From CAZHZT01 sp964537285 (GTDB taxonomy: Bacteria; Bacteroidota; Bacteroidia; Chitinophagales; Saprospiraceae): 10,720 bases of DNA. The stretch covers positions 1-10,720 of the forward strand of contig CAZHZT010000167.1 in NCBI GenBank assembly GCA_964537285.1, given 5' to 3'. The position numbers and the translations under genes are program-made. The notes beneath the pieces were generated by a model. That model saw nothing but the letters and a program-made list of their open reading frames with translations. It made no database searches and was not told the origin of the DNA. Shown piece after piece: positions 1 through 8,700 of the stretch. The stretch's first letter is position 1, and each line of letters opens with the position of its first letter.

Positions 1-16
1 CTTGCAAAGGTTTTAC

Positions 17-51
17 AAAAAATGAGCCATTCCGAAAATTCGGGATGACTC
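17..51 (-). terminator. Intrinsic terminator of the giant LRR/T9SS type B gene
   Basis: Read on the minus strand, two 13-base arms (51-39 and 36-24) separated by 2 bases form a stem with one mismatch (C-A) and one G-T wobble. The stem is followed directly by an A and six T residues (positions 23-17). It lies 60 bases beyond the stop codon of the minus-strand gene, in the right place and orientation to end that transcript. The stem-plus-T-tract is seen directly; termination activity is inferred. Confidence 0.72.
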
Positions 52-105
52 TTGTCTAAGGATTTCCCAAATTAATTTCGACCAAATGAAATCATCTAGA
101 ACCTT
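24..105 (-). repeat. Left copy of a two-module intergenic repeat (inverted relative to the right copy)
   Basis: On the minus strand this stretch holds a 25-base module (105 to 81), a 29-base spacer (80 to 52) and the terminator hairpin (51 to 24). The 25-base module matches 10621-10645 on the plus strand at 24 of 25 positions, the only difference being T versus C at its fifth base. The hairpin's first arm and loop also recur at 10668-10685. The spacer is not conserved. The element begins 6 bases after the stop codon of the minus-strand gene. Confidence 0.8.
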
Positions 106-110
106 TTATT

Positions 111-3100
111 CTACCTGAAAATAGAAATAGAACCTTTATAAACCTCTCCGGAATCGGCGTTTAAGCGAAATAGGTAGTAATAAGTGCCATCGGGTAATTG
201 TCGTCCGGTACTTTTCTCCGTTCCATCCCAGCGATTTTGATAAGGACTTTGGCGGAAGTGGATATCGCCCCATCTATTGAAAATTATCATTTCATTCCTA
301 GGGTATTTATCGATCAGATTTTCAAGGTGCCCGATCTCAAAGTAATCGTTAAATCCGTCTCCATTTGGGGTGATTGTATTGGGAATAAAAATGCTATCTT
401 TTGGTTCTGGCGCAGGCATTAACTGAAGAACGACCTTGGATTCGCTGCAAAGGTTAGGGCATTCTTCATTACAAATTTCATAGAAAAACTCCACTTCGAA
501 GGGGAACGATATTACATCTGATGTATATGAGAATATTCCGTTGAATTCATTAGTCAATATCCCTTGTTCAATAGGCTCGGTAACATCAATTGACCAATCG
601 GATACATCTATTAGTAAGTCATTATCAATGACGGAGAATTCGTAGCTTTGGGGAGTATCTGTAATTGGAATAAGATCATCAAAGGTTAATGGCTGGACGG
701 CCTTTGATATCACTAAAGTGTCTGTATCATAATCCGGGCAGAGAGCTGTGGACAGGGTCCAGATGACTTGATTCGATCCGTCTTCCAGTTGAAATAAGAG
801 TGTTTGGTTGCTATCCGGAGAAGAAAAAGTTGTACCATTGGCTGGATTCATCAACCATTCACCGCTAGTGTTTACAGGGAGAGAAGCCGATAAAGCCACA
901 GTGTCCTGACAAGCTGTAAAATCTGGACCGGCATCTGCAAAACCATAAGAAGCGCCATCAACTACAGTAAGGTTAAGGATAATCGTACTATCACAACCAT
1001 TGGCAGCTCCCTGGGAAATTTTTTCAGTATAAACACCGGTGGCGGTAAATGGAAGGTTATTCATGATGAATGTTTCGCCATTACAAATTTCTTCAGTTAA
1101 GATATTCACTATGGTATCTTTAATGATCAGGTTTAGCATAGCAAAGCTGTCACAACCATTGGCTGCGATTAATGTATCTCGATAAATACCTTCCTGGAAA
1201 AGTGCTTGATCGTTGAAGAAATAGGTTTCCCCTGCACATATCTCTACATCAAAAAATAGCTGAGAGGTGTCTTTCACCAAAAGGTTGAGTGCTACTGTGC
1301 TATCACAACCATTTGAGGCGACTAAAACGCTTTCATACAAACCTGTATGGGACACCAAAGTGTCGATAAACAATAAAGTTTCTCCCTGGCAAATAGTATC
1401 TGATAAAGTCGTGTAAAAAGTGTCTTTTACAACTAAATCCAGAATAATAGTGCTATCGCAACCATTACTAGCCATTAAAGTCTTTTCATAGACACCAGCA
1501 TCACTAAGAGGAGTACCTATAAAGTCATATATCTCATCCGGACAGATAAAGGCCTGGATATTGGTTTGGAAAGTATCCAAAACTGTCAAATCAATCCAAA
1601 TCGTACTGTCACAATCATTATCGGCGATTAAATGGTATGTGTAAAGGCCAGTGTTGAAAAGATCATCACCCAGGTAAGAATAGGTTTCTCCCGCGCAAAT
1701 CGTGTCAAAAATGAAGGTGTCAAAAGTGTCGCGAATATTCAGGTTAAGAGCAATGGTACTGTCACAGCCATTTTGGGCAATAAGCGTTTGATGATACAGG
1801 CCCGGTAAGGGTAAAAGGTTACCCAGGAAGTCAAAAGTATCTCCGGGGCAAATAGAGTCCTGTATAATAGTGTAAAAAGTATCTTTAAAAACTAAATTGA
1901 GTATCAGGTTGCTATCGCAGCCGTTATTGGCCATGAGCGTTTTTTCATATTGTCCGGAAGTACTGATAATGTCCCCCAGAAAATTATAAGTTTCACCTTT
2001 GCAAAGGGTATCAAAAAGGATCGTCTGAAAGGTGTCCTGCACCGTGAGTTGTAAGATAACCGTATTGTCGCAACCATTTTCAGCTACTAACACACTATCA
2101 TAAGTACCACTTTCAAAAACAGGGCTGCCTAAAAAGTCAAAAATCGACCCGCTACAAATACTTTCAAAAAGTAATGTTTGGACGGTGTCTCTGATTTCTA
2201 ATTGTAAAATAATGTTGCTGTCACAGCCGTTCCCTGCATTCAATGTATATTCGTACACGCCTTGTGCAGAAAGCGTATCATTTAAATAAATAAAAGACTC
2301 TCCGGCACAAATGCTTGGATTTAAAATAGTTTGAAAGGTATCCCTTATACTCAAGTTATAGAAGACGGTACTATCGCACCCATTTTGAGCAGTTAGATTT
2401 TCTTGAATAAGCGTATCACTACAGTAATCTGCATTTCCAACCGTAAGACACTCTCCTGCGCATAAGCTTGGGAAAAGGTGGGTAATAAACGTATCCCGAA
2501 CCTCCAGGTCAAGAATGACCACACTATCGCAGCCACCTGTCACTGAAAAAGTATCTCGATAAATTCCTGCTGCGTTCAAGGTGTCTCCTCCAAAAAGAAG
2601 GAACTCATTTTCACAGATCGATTCAAAGAGGTTGGTTTCAAAAGTTGGGTTAATGCTTAGGTTTAGAATGATAAAGCTATCGCAGCCATTTATGGCGATC
2701 AATGTATCTCGGTAGCTACCTTCTGAGGTCAGTAGCATATCATTAAAAAGCAGGGTGTCTCCCTTGCAAATCGAGGGCGAAAGAATGGTTTGGAAGGTAT
2801 CTAGGATATTTAGATTCAAGACGATAAAGCTATCGCAGCCGTTCTGCGCTGTTAATGTGTCTCGGTAAGTTCCTTGATTAATGAGGTTTCGGTTGTTAAA
2901 TTCAGTACTTTCACCCAGGCAGATAGCCGTATCTATCTGGGTTTGGAAAGTGTCGAGGATGCTTAGGTTTAAAATGACGGTACTGTCACAGCCATTTTGA
3001 GCAATCAGCACTTCTTCATAAAGCCCGGCGGTACTAATTGAGTTTCCAAAGAAATCTGTTTGATCTCCGCGGCAGATGGATTGGTTTATAATGGTTTGGA

Positions 3101-5360
3101 AAGTATCGTTGACGATAAGCTCAAGTATTACGAAGCTGTCGCAGTTCGTTGTTGTGCTTAAAGTATCCCTGTATTGACCAGGCTGGGTCAGGAAGTTATT
3201 GTTAAAAAATAAGCTATCTCCCGCGCAAATGGTGCCTTGGATAGTGGTTTGAGCGGTATCATTAACCAGAAGGTCGAGGACGATGACGCTATCGCAGCCA
3301 TTGATTGAACTCAAGGTGTCAGGGAATAAACCGGATTGAGTTAGAGTTTTTCCGGCGAAATCAAAACTTTCCCCTTCACAAATCTCGAAAGAAATGGTAT
3401 CATAGGTGATCGGGAAGAAGCTTAACTGAATTTGAATGATTGAATCACAGCCCGTTACTGCCTGCATGATTTCCGTACCACTGGAATTGCCATCATAATA
3501 GGCCACATTATTGACGAAAATAGTATCATCAGGGCAAATAGTGTTGTCAATATTTGTAATTACTGAATCGAAAAAACTTAGATCTATTGTTATTGTTGAG
3601 TCGCATCCTTCTGCTGCTCCATTCATAATTACTTCGGTACCAGTAGGATTTTGATCAAAATAAGCAACGCCATTTACAAATAGTGTGTCACCCGGGCAAA
3701 GGGTAGGGGATAATGTAGTTTCAACTTCAGACGAAAAGCTCAACTGCACCATGATAAAGGAGTCACATCCATTAACGCTAGCACCAGGCAGAATTTCCAT
3801 TCCATTAGGGTTGTCCTGGTCATATTCTGTTCCATTGATATTGATACTGCCTTCAGCACAAAGCAAAGAATCTATTTTTAAAAGGGCGGAATCGAAGAAG
3901 GTAAGATTGACGATAATCAAAGAGTCGGCTCCGCATGAAGTAGCGTCGGGAAGCACTTCGATACCGAAGCTAGGGAAAGCTGGCGGCTGGCCATAAGTCG
4001 TTCCATTGACGACAAGCGTGCCTCCGGAACAAAGAGTTGAGTCAATATCTACTTCAACGTCACAACATTCGACGGTTATTGTTACGGGGCGGCTGTTTAG
4101 CGTGAGCAATGGAGCATTAGGATTAGTGATGGTACAGGTATAAACCCCTACATCACCAGGCCCTATATTGGGGAACTCCAGTTGGTTGTTACCTGTTACA
4201 GCCGTAAAGAACACACCATTTTTGAACCATTCGTATTCATTGCTTAGAATACCAGAATCTATTCCCAGGTCAATAGCAAAGGATTGATCGAGGCAGGCGA
4301 TTAAGGTTTCTTCCATTCCGACGGAATCTTGTGGAAAGTAGAAATTCCCTAGTTGAGGCCCGAAATTGGGGAGAATATCATCGAAGGTGAAATTATTTTC
4401 CTGGATTCGAAGTTTATTGATTTGTTCTTCGATGGGGAGCATGGACAGATCCGGTAAGTAGTTGAAACTGTTGCCCTGTATTTCGAAATGGTTGAGAGAA
4501 CTCATGTTTTGAAATGTATCCGGGATGGGGCCTTCCAGATTGTTATTACTCACCCAAAGCACTTGTAAAAGCGTGAGGTTCCCAAAGGAAAGGGGAATTT
4601 CTCCTGTGAATTGATTGTCATCGAGCCATAACCTAACCAGATTGGTAGCATTTCCAAGCTCTGATGGGATGTCACCATCCAGTTGATTATTATCGAGGTA
4701 AAGGAAAAACAAGCTGGCACAATTTCCTATTTCTGGAGGTAAGTTGCCAGATAATTGATTGTTTCCGAAATCTATTTCAAAAAGGTTAACCAGATTGCCG
4801 ATAGAAGATGGAATGGGGCCGGAGAGACTGTTACTTCTAAGGTTGAGCGTTGTTTCAAGGTTCACAAGGTTTCCAATGGAGGCCGGGATGCTTCCATCAA
4901 GTGAACAGCCTCCAAAATTGAGTTCCTCCAAAGTGAATAAATTGCTTATATTCACTGGAATGTTTCCCGTTAAGGTATTATTAGAACTTAAATCAAGCAC
5001 CTCAACGTTGGTCAGCGTAGTCAGTTCATTTGGAATAGTGCCGTCCAGGTTGTTATTTTCAAGGTTAACTATCCGAACACAGCCTTCAGGGTATAATGTA
5101 ATGCCAAACCAGGTATCCATGGGCTGATTCAAGTTCCATTGAGTGCTCCACAAGAGTCCATTCGTACTGTTATATAAGGCAACCAAAGCAAGTGAGTCAG
5201 TAGTTCTATCACACATGATAGCGTTAGAAGCCTGATTTGGAATGAATGGAGAGAAAAAGTTCGCAAAGGTGCTATTGGTTTTCTGAGCAGAAATCTGATG
5301 AAATAGCAATAAGCCAAAAGAGAAAAGGATAACACAAGTAATAAGTACCGGTCGTTTCAT
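111..5360 (-). CDS. Giant secreted LRR / Ig / Cys-repeat protein with T9SS type B (CHU_C) sorting domain
   Basis: Encodes 1749 residues, probably exported by the type IX system and kept on the cell surface. Residues 1-26 are a signal peptide (MKR, a hydrophobic run, then SAQ), which supports this ATG. Residues 49-95 resemble the N-terminal cap of bacterial LRR proteins (DSLALVALYNSTNG...W). Residues 96-302 hold about eight plant-type leucine-rich repeats of 24 residues (LxxNxLxGxIPxxLGNL) plus a partial ninth. Residues 350-432 form an Ig-like domain (YEWFKNG ... GVYTCTI). Residues 435-1469 are twenty tandem repeats described separately. Residues 1471-1550 (ADAGPD start) are PKD/Ig-like, and 1553-1645 are cadherin- or Big-like. 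Residues 1657-1749 form the CHU_C sorting domain (ITPNGDGFND, IFNRWG, WDG, LPDGTYYY, GSISIFR). No enzyme motif is visible; adhesion or ligand binding is inferred. A TAnnTTTG box lies 40 bases upstream and a terminator follows the stop. Confidence 0.95.
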   Translation of the reverse strand: MKRPVLITCVILFSFGLLLFHQISAQKTNSTFANFFSPFIPNQASNAIMCDRTTDSLALVALYNSTNGLLWSTQWNLNQPMDTWFGITLYPEGCVRIVNLENNNLDGTIPNELTTLTNVEVLDLSSNNTLTGNIPVNISNLFTLEELNFGGCSLDGSIPASIGNLVNLETTLNLRSNSLSGPIPSSIGNLVNLFEIDFGNNQLSGNLPPEIGNCASLFFLYLDNNQLDGDIPSELGNATNLVRLWLDDNQFTGEIPLSFGNLTLLQVLWVSNNNLEGPIPDTFQNMSSLNHFEIQGNSFNYLPDLSMLPIEEQINKLRIQENNFTFDDILPNFGPQLGNFYFPQDSVGMEETLIACLDQSFAIDLGIDSGILSNEYEWFKNGVFFTAVTGNNQLEFPNIGPGDVGVYTCTITNPNAPLLTLNSRPVTITVECCDVEVDIDSTLCSGGTLVVNGTTYGQPPAFPSFGIEVLPDATSCGADSLIIVNLTFFDSALLKIDSLLCAEGSININGTEYDQDNPNGMEILPGASVNGCDSFIMVQLSFSSEVETTLSPTLCPGDTLFVNGVAYFDQNPTGTEVIMNGAAEGCDSTITIDLSFFDSVITNIDNTICPDDTIFVNNVAYYDGNSSGTEIMQAVTGCDSIIQIQLSFFPITYDTISFEICEGESFDFAGKTLTQSGLFPDTLSSINGCDSVIVLDLLVNDTAQTTIQGTICAGDSLFFNNNFLTQPGQYRDTLSTTTNCDSFVILELIVNDTFQTIINQSICRGDQTDFFGNSISTAGLYEEVLIAQNGCDSTVILNLSILDTFQTQIDTAICLGESTEFNNRNLINQGTYRDTLTAQNGCDSFIVLNLNILDTFQTILSPSICKGDTLLFNDMLLTSEGSYRDTLIAINGCDSFIILNLSINPTFETNLFESICENEFLLFGGDTLNAAGIYRDTFSVTGGCDSVVILDLEVRDTFITHLFPSLCAGECLTVGNADYCSDTLIQENLTAQNGCDSTVFYNLSIRDTFQTILNPSICAGESFIYLNDTLSAQGVYEYTLNAGNGCDSNIILQLEIRDTVQTLLFESICSGSIFDFLGSPVFESGTYDSVLVAENGCDNTVILQLTVQDTFQTILFDTLCKGETYNFLGDIISTSGQYEKTLMANNGCDSNLILNLVFKDTFYTIIQDSICPGDTFDFLGNLLPLPGLYHQTLIAQNGCDSTIALNLNIRDTFDTFIFDTICAGETYSYLGDDLFNTGLYTYHLIADNDCDSTIWIDLTVLDTFQTNIQAFICPDEIYDFIGTPLSDAGVYEKTLMASNGCDSTIILDLVVKDTFYTTLSDTICQGETLLFIDTLVSHTGLYESVLVASNGCDSTVALNLLVKDTSQLFFDVEICAGETYFFNDQALFQEGIYRDTLIAANGCDSFAMLNLIIKDTIVNILTEEICNGETFIMNNLPFTATGVYTEKISQGAANGCDSTIILNLTVVDGASYGFADAGPDFTACQDTVALSASLPVNTSGEWLMNPANGTTFSSPDSNQTLLFQLEDGSNQVIWTLSTALCPDYDTDTLVISKAVQPLTFDDLIPITDTPQSYEFSVIDNDLLIDVSDWSIDVTEPIEQGILTNEFNGIFSYTSDVISFPFEVEFFYEICNEECPNLCSESKVVLQLMPAPEPKDSIFIPNTITPNGDGFNDYFEIGHLENLIDKYPRNEMIIFNRWGDIHFRQSPYQNRWDGTEKSTGRQLPDGTYYYLFRLNADSGEVYKGSISIFR
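954..4058 (-). repeat. Twenty in-frame tandem repeats (about 51 aa / 153 bp) inside the LRR/T9SS gene
   Basis: Residues 435-1469 divide into twenty units averaging 51.75 residues. The consensus is roughly DTFQT-x4-SICxGE-x2-F, then G-x-Y-x2-TL-x-ANGCDST and a hydrophobic strand ending in LNL. Each unit has two cysteines about 28 residues apart, in IC and GCDS, which suggests one disulfide per unit. Units 1-4 are a longer variant of 53 to 60 residues with NGxxY and GTE-like motifs; units 5-20 are more regular. Unit 11 has two additional cysteines. Unit 13 reads CDN instead of CDS, and unit 1 has CGADS. Similar GCDS-type repeats are common in large Bacteroidota surface proteins. The DNA copies have diverged, so this is not a recent expansion. 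Confidence 0.9.
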
Positions 5361-5399
5361 GGGATGCGTAATTAACTGCTCGATTTTTTAAATTATCTG

Positions 5400-5407
5400 C
5401 AAATCTA
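5400..5407 (-). promoter_or_regulatory. Candidate -7 box for the LRR/T9SS type B gene
   Basis: On the minus strand the bases read TAGATTTG, a full match to the Bacteroidota -7 consensus TAnnTTTG, with its last base 40 bases before the ATG. This would give a leader of roughly 30-35 bases. No clear TTTG -33 box is found about 20 bases upstream, where the sequence is AT-rich and contains a small palindrome (7-base arms at 5425-5431 and 5438-5444). No Shine-Dalgarno is visible before the ATG, which is normal in this phylum. Confidence 0.45.
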
Positions 5408-5504
5408 TTAATATAATGCTAAGAATTATTAGTAAATTAATAATCGTTGAACATCCGGTATTTAAACGGGGATTATGGGCAGTAAACGGAAGATGTTTAG
5501 CCTT

Positions 5505-5564
5505 AATATTTGCTGAGAGGAGTGAAATACGCTGCTGCTCATTTCACTTCCCTCAGCAAATATT
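5505..5564. repeat. Near-perfect 60-base hairpin in the divergent intergenic region
   Basis: Arms of 24 bases at 5505-5528 and 5541-5564 match as inverted repeats at 22 of 24 positions, around a 12-base loop (ACGCTGCTGCTC). As plus-strand RNA the two exceptions are one A-C mismatch and one G-U wobble. No T-tract follows on either strand, so it does not look like an ordinary intrinsic terminator. It lies 145 bases upstream of the minus-strand ATG and 178 bases upstream of the plus-strand ATG, between the candidate promoters. It could be an operator, a small structured RNA or a remnant of a mobile repeat; the sequence does not decide. Confidence 0.8.
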
Positions 5565-5626
5565 TGAATTCACAATATCGATAAAATTATTCAAAAGCTT
5601 TCGTTTATTTATTACGAAAAATAATA

Positions 5627-5659
5627 TTTGAATGCATTTGTCTTTTTGGCATACTTATG
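5627..5659 (+). promoter_or_regulatory. Candidate promoter of the beta-helix/T9SS type A gene
   Basis: TTTG at 5627-5630 and TACTTATG at 5652-5659 (one mismatch to TAnnTTTG) are separated by 21 bases, close to the usual spacing of Bacteroidota -33/-7 boxes. A second TTTG at 5637-5640 is too near. The start point would be about 5665, giving a leader of roughly 75 bases that contains the inverted repeat at 5674-5715. This rests on motif matching only. Confidence 0.35.
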
Positions 5660-5673
5660 GAAGTTGTACTATT

Positions 5674-5715
5674 GATTCAATTTCCCGCCAAAGGCAGTAA
5701 CATGGGAAATGAATC
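5674..5715 (+). promoter_or_regulatory. Inverted repeat in the probable leader of the beta-helix gene
   Basis: GATTCAATTTCCC (5674-5686) and GGGAAATGAATC (5704-5715) are inverted copies apart from a single extra A in the left arm. The gap between them is 17 bases. If transcription starts near 5665, an RNA hairpin would form 26 bases before the ATG. It could instead be a protein-binding site on DNA. No T-tract follows it. Confidence 0.5.
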
Positions 5716-5741
5716 GAATCATACTATAAAATAAACATATT

Positions 5742-8700
5742 ATGAGAAAACTATACTGCCTTTGCGTAGTTAGTTCGCTGGTTTTAAATGTTTCTCTTCA
5801 CAGCCTCAATGCTCAATGCAACCTGATAGGAAACATCATTTTTGTAACTTCTACGGCTGATAGCGGACCAGGTTCCTTAAGAGAGGCCATAGATTGTGCC
5901 AATGCTACTCCGGGAGTCAATAATATTTACTTCAATATTCCTGGTTTTCAGGATCAGATCATTTACGTGGGAGCCGAAACGGGGGAACCCCTGCCTGCAT
6001 TAACTGATCAAGCAACCATCATTGATGGAACCACTCAGCCGGGGCATGGGGTCGCTGGTGATTTTTCACCTCGAATTATTCTTGACGGGAGTTTGGTGAA
6101 TTGGACCGTGCCTATCAATGCGTTGTTTATTCAGGGAGCTAATTGCGCTGTTTTCGGCCTTGAAATTCGCCATTGGCCCGATGATGGAATTGATGTCAAT
6201 AACGCTAATAATGTTCAAATCGGTGGAGTTGCCAAATACAATATCATCTATGATTGCGGCTGGGAGCAGGATTTTTTCCCTGGCGCTCCAGGCACTGGCC
6301 CCTGGCAAGGGTGTGGAATTGTAATAAAGAATAATTCTAACAACTGTACCGTAGAAGCCAACATCATTGGTACAGATGAAAATGGCACAGTCGGCCTTGG
6401 AAATGAATTTTGTGGTATTCTCAACCTTGGAGCTTCATTGAATACTATTATTGGAGCCACATCTACAAGTGGCGGCAACATTATTACCGGTAACCCATAT
6501 GGAGTCTTAATTTCAGGGGGCTACAGCGTGGAAGTTCGTCGAAACAGTATTTATTGTAATGGTAAAGGAATAGAATTAACCGACGGTGGAAACTTTTCTA
6601 AAACAGCCCCTCAAATTTTACTCGCCTCCCCGGAGGAAGTCTCTGGTACGGCTTCTCCCAATGATATTGTAGAGCTATTCTTGGATTCGGATGTGTCTTG
6701 TACAGGTGCAGATTGTCAAGGTAAAGTATATCTCGGGACAGCCGTCGCCGACGGCGACGGCAGCTGGACCATTAGCGGTCCTTTTGACAATGGGAACAAC
6801 TTGAATGAAGGAGATTACGTTACGGCTACTGCCACGGACTTTATCGATAACACATCTGAATTTGCGAACTGTGCGTCGGTACTTGATTTGGCCAGTTGTA
6901 CACAGCCTGATGGCATCATCTATGTTACCAATACCAATGATGAGGGGCCGGGTTCTCTGAGACAAGCCATCCTCTGTGCCAATGCCCTTGCCGGACCCAA
7001 TAATATTTATTTTAATATTTCAGGACAAGGACCTCATGCTGTTTTTGTGGGGACTCAAACCGGAGATCCTCTACCATTATTAACGGATGATGGTACCGTA
7101 ATCGACGCTACCACGCAAAATGGTTTTGGTGAAGATGAGAACTTTCAGCCAATGATCGTTCTGGACGGCTTGCTAAACAATTGGGATAGTCCTGATAATG
7201 CTATTTTGATCTTAGGAGATGACTGTGAGGTGTATGGCTTGGAAATCCGGAATTTTCCGGATGACGGAATAGATATCACCGGAGCCGAGAACTGTATAAT
7301 TGGAGCTCCGGAAAAAGGCAATGTTATTTATTACTGTGGTTCTCCGGTAGACTTCTTCCCCGGCTTGCCGAATACTGGGCCTTGGGAAGGTTGTGGTATT
7401 GTACTTAAAAACGGAACGCGCAACTGCGTCGTTCAATCCAATATAGTTGGTACAAATTATTTACAAAACCTGGATGGAGGCAATGAATTCTGTGGAATTA
7501 TTGTCCAGAGTGAAGGTCAAGGTCATTTAATTGGAGGTCCGGGTCCAAATGAAGGGAATTTAGTTTTTTATAATGCCAGTGGTATTTTAATTGACAACGA
7601 AGCCTTCAGCGTGCGCCTTCAAAACAACAGCCTGGTGTGTAATGATACAGCAGGCATTGTACTTAGAAATGGAGCGAATTTCAATAAAACTAGTCCTGAA
7701 ATAGATACGGCTTCTAATCTACATATCGGTGGAAAAGGCATTCCCGGAGATTGGGTAGAAGTCTTTCTGGTAGATACTTCAGGATGTGAAAGCAGTCCTT
7801 GTCAGGGGCGCTATTTCCTTGGAAATACTTTTGTAGCCAACGATAGTTCCTGGCATATTGATGCCCCATTTGCAGATAGCATAGGTTTGTTACAAGATGA
7901 TCTGGTATTAGCAACGGCTACCGATACCCTTAACAATACCTCTGCATATAGTAATTGCTATCAAGTTAATTTTATTTGCGACTTATCTATCGATGAATTC
8001 ATTGTGGGCAATGATACTTGCTTTTCTAATTTGGGAGCATTAACATTAGCTGTTTCAGGCAGCGGGGATACGCTGATTTACGAACTGGATGGCCAAAATG
8101 TTGGAGTTGATTTATTAAAGAACCTTTCCTCTGGTACCCATACAATCAAGGTAACAGATAACTTCAATTGTTCTTTAACGGAGACTTTTGAAGTCGAGAA
8201 TGTAGACCTGGCTTCGACCGCTCAATTTTTAGTTGAATCGAATAACCTGATTACCAACTTTAATAATATTAGCCTTGGAGCGACGAATTACCAATGGACG
8301 TTCGGTGATGGATCAGTGAGTACCGAAGAGTCTCCAACACATGTTTATGATACAACGGGTTTGTATGATGTTTGCCTGATTGCAGAGGGCGGCTGCCAAA
8401 ATGATACAATATGCAAGAAAACAGCTGTTTTTGCCCAATTTGATCGGGTGATCTTTGATATTGGAGATGGCGTACTCGTAGATGGTCTGATTCGTATCCC
8501 CTTTCGGGTAAGGGAATTTTTGGAAATTGTAGGCTTTCAGTTTACTATCCAAAAAAATAGTTCTGAATTACACTTTGTTGGCTTGGAGAACTTCGCTCTC
8601 ACCGGGCTCTCCGGAGCTAATTTCGATATTCAGGACAGCCTCATTACCTGCTCCTGGGCTGATCCGACAATCAGCGGACAGACATTGCCTGATTCTACGG

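Noticed and set aside
954..4058. Possible CRISPR-like or minisatellite array because of the regular 153-bp periodicity
   Set aside because: The period matches in-frame protein repeats with diverged DNA. There are no short identical repeats with unique spacers.
4759..5127. 122-residue plus-strand frame antisense to the leucine-rich repeats
   Set aside because: It is a shadow of the repetitive LRR coding sequence, with low-complexity Ser/Leu content and no independent signal.
5129..5335. 68-residue minus-strand frame inside the start of the LRR gene
   Set aside because: It is an alternative frame within the strongly supported signal peptide and LRR cap region.
5416..5631. 71-residue open frame on the plus strand in the divergent intergenic region
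   Set aside because: It runs through the 60-base hairpin, has no recognisable domain, signal or ribosome site, and its ends fall in AT-rich promoter sequence. It looks like a chance frame.
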